From Phytoseiulus persimilis (lineage: Eukaryota > Arthropoda > Arachnida > Mesostigmata > Phytoseiidae): a stretch of 64,000 bases of DNA. Shown here piece by piece: positions 62,341-64,000 of the stretch. A program made the position numbers and the translations under genes. The notes beneath the pieces are model-generated. The model did not search any database. It was not told where the DNA came from and was given only the letters and a program-made list of their open reading frames with translations. Numbering within the stretch: position 1 is the stretch's first letter; each line of letters opens with the position of its first letter. Location of the stretch: contig CM075102.1 of assembly GCA_037576195.1 (NCBI GenBank), positions 47,860,745 to 47,924,744 on the forward strand. Reading direction: 5' to 3'.

Positions 62341-62346
62341 TTTATT
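62341..62346 (-). promoter_or_regulatory. Polyadenylation signal of bystin, abutting the stop codon
   Basis: On the minus strand AATAAA follows the TGA stop of bystin with no gap. If it is used, the 3' UTR would be only about 15-35 nt. Confidence 0.6.
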
Positions 62347-63989
62347 TCACTCCATCGTTTCAGCCTGATAGGAGCTTTCCCGGCACGTCGAGTTGTTCAA
62401 CTCGTAGCGGATGTCATTAGTTATTTGCGGGTGACTGTGAACTTTGAGCAGTTTCAACAAAGCTTCTTTCTGCTCTTCGGAGATGTCCTGCTTGTATCTT
62501 TGGGCGAAAGTCAGGAAACACTGATGCCATAAAACGGGTAACTCACGGCGATCGGTTTCGAACCTGCGACAGAATTACATATGATAAACAATGATATCAA
62601 TCACAGATTGATCGGCGTTTCCGACTCATTCCAATATTCTGCAGTGGAGGCGAACCTGAGGAAATGGTACACTAGAGCGTCAACCACTCGGTAAGGTAGC
62701 GTGTACTTCTTGTCGATGAGGACTCGGAGGAAAATCGAGTTGGCGCCGCTGTACTCCATCTCAGCGAGTTTCAACATGCACGCGCATGCGTGGAGATAAG
62801 GCACCGAGTTCTTCGTTATCACGGAAGAAACGATGATGGCCTCTCGCAAGGTGCATGTGCCGCTCTGCAAGTTGAACATATAGTCAGGATGGCAGCAAGC
62901 TAGCGAATGCGGAAGCGATGACAGTCGGCAACTGGAGTTCGGACCCGTTGGTTACCTCGCACAGCGGCAGAATGATTCCTTTGAAGAAAGCTGCGGGTTT
63001 GAAGATGGCCTTACGCAGGGCTTGAAAGAGGTGGAAATTTAGTTTTTTGAACTCGTCGATGTCGTCGCGGACTCGAGGTAGCAGGACGAGATTGTAAAAT
63101 CGTTGCGCCATGCGCTCCTTGAGATTCGAGGCGAACAAACGTGTTGCCTGATAAATAGAGGCAGCTGTCCAGTTGTCGGGATCCGTCAAAAACAAAACCT
63201 GGGAAACGCAGCCTTCATTAGGACCTTGAAGGTTTTCAAGGTTGATTCCACGCGAAACCAGCTCATAGATGGACATGGATACAATTTTTATTGCCGTGCT
63301 CACTTGTTCCCAATTTTGGAGTGACGGAATGATCTTGAAGGCTTTCGGCATCTTTCCTGCGCGGTACCTGGAGAGAAAAACTCGGACTCCTTCGTACATT
63401 TCAGCAACTTTCGGATCCATATCTTCTACGTGTGCTCCGTCGGAAAACTGCGTTTGTATTTCAGCTGTTTTGGCAGCTAGCTTCTCCATGATGATGTCGG
63501 CCAATGTTCTGCGTTGTTCCTGTGTATAGCCAAATGTGGTGGTCTCGGGACTGTTGCGAGATGGTGGAACGGAACTCGAAGATTCAGAGTGGATGGGCAG
63601 GTGACTCGTTGAATCTTACCTGTTTCTTTGTCATGAAAACCTCCATTTGACGAGCCGCCTCTTCGTCCACCTCAAACTCCTCCGCATCATACTCATGGCG
63701 TTCCGCACTGTCTTCGAGGTCTTCGCCTACGGAAACATTCATAATCATAAGATTAAATATGAGTAGAAGTGAGGATTTCTTCCCAAGAATCTCCTGAATC
63801 TCCCAAAATAACCATATGAGCGAGCTCACCTTCGGAATCCGAGCCCAAGGTGGAACTTTGCATCCTGACTTGCTTCGAAGGTCTCCTCCTATTGTCAGAG
63901 CTTCCTGAATAGTCACAAGACTCCTCCAGAGACTGCTGTTGGTGCCGGGCTTGCGCCAGAATGTTCTTGCTGAGCCTTGATTCAACATA
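62347..63989 (-). CDS. BYSL: Bystin (Enp1 family), C-terminal ~383 residues; 5' end outside window
   Basis: Ribosome biogenesis factor; binds pre-40S particles in nucleolus and cytoplasm and is needed for 18S rRNA maturation (family knowledge). Exons in transcript order: 63830-63989, 63620-63726, 63304-63519, 62956-63198, 62656-62864, 62347-62563; all in phase with GT-AG ends. The first visible exon starts after a splice acceptor with [19 protein letters not shown], matching roughly residue 50 of the human protein, so about 50 N-terminal residues lie past position 64000. Diagnostic blocks: [93 protein letters not shown]. The stop is TGA at 62347-62349, followed at once by AATAAA. The intron 63199-63303 is 105 nt, a multiple of three, and has no in-frame stop. 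Confidence 0.97.
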
Positions 63990-64000
63990 CTGCAAGAGAC

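Overview
The window is animal nuclear DNA. Every gene I can follow is cut by short GT-AG introns (about 90-460 nt), codon phases match across each junction, and AATAAA signals sit near several gene ends. GC looks close to one half. No bacterial operons, rRNA, CRISPR or convincing tRNA were seen. A full kynureninase gene (absent from Drosophila and other flies), a possible myofilin-type muscle gene, and very short introns suggest a non-dipteran arthropod, perhaps a mite or other chelicerate. That placement is an inference and not proven.

Layout. From 0 to about 34 kb there is little that can be named. The minus strand carries divergent CUB-type exons, best resolved at 984-3343 (five phase-compatible exons), with weaker related exons near 5, 7 and 10 kb. 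This may be one large secreted CUB protein or several. The largest intron of the 984-3343 model holds a 160-bp tandem duplication. From 34.6 to 36.4 kb two related inverted-repeat elements lie side by side: a 531-bp element with perfect 19-bp ends and a 1.1-kb foldback element. From 36.4 to 41.6 kb only weak reading frames were seen.

The right third is gene-dense. It holds kynureninase (41.6-44.7 kb, +, 11 exons, complete), a predicted secreted Ala/Gly/Pro-rich orphan protein (47.9-49.4 kb, +, 2 exons), a four-exon 192-residue basic protein that may be myofilin (51.5-52.6 kb, +), a leucine-rich-repeat type I membrane protein (54.3-57.0 kb, -, 7 exons, complete), a fragment of a fibronectin-III-like gene (58.8-59.0 kb, +), and bystin (62.3-64.0 kb, -, last six exons; the 5' end lies beyond the window).

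The genes do not form one pathway. Kynureninase is tryptophan catabolism, bystin is 40S ribosome assembly, and the LRR protein is probably cell-surface adhesion or signalling. Long stretches between them were read and are described as unassigned. In DNA of this composition random reading frames of 100-250 codons are common, so length alone was not accepted as evidence of a gene.
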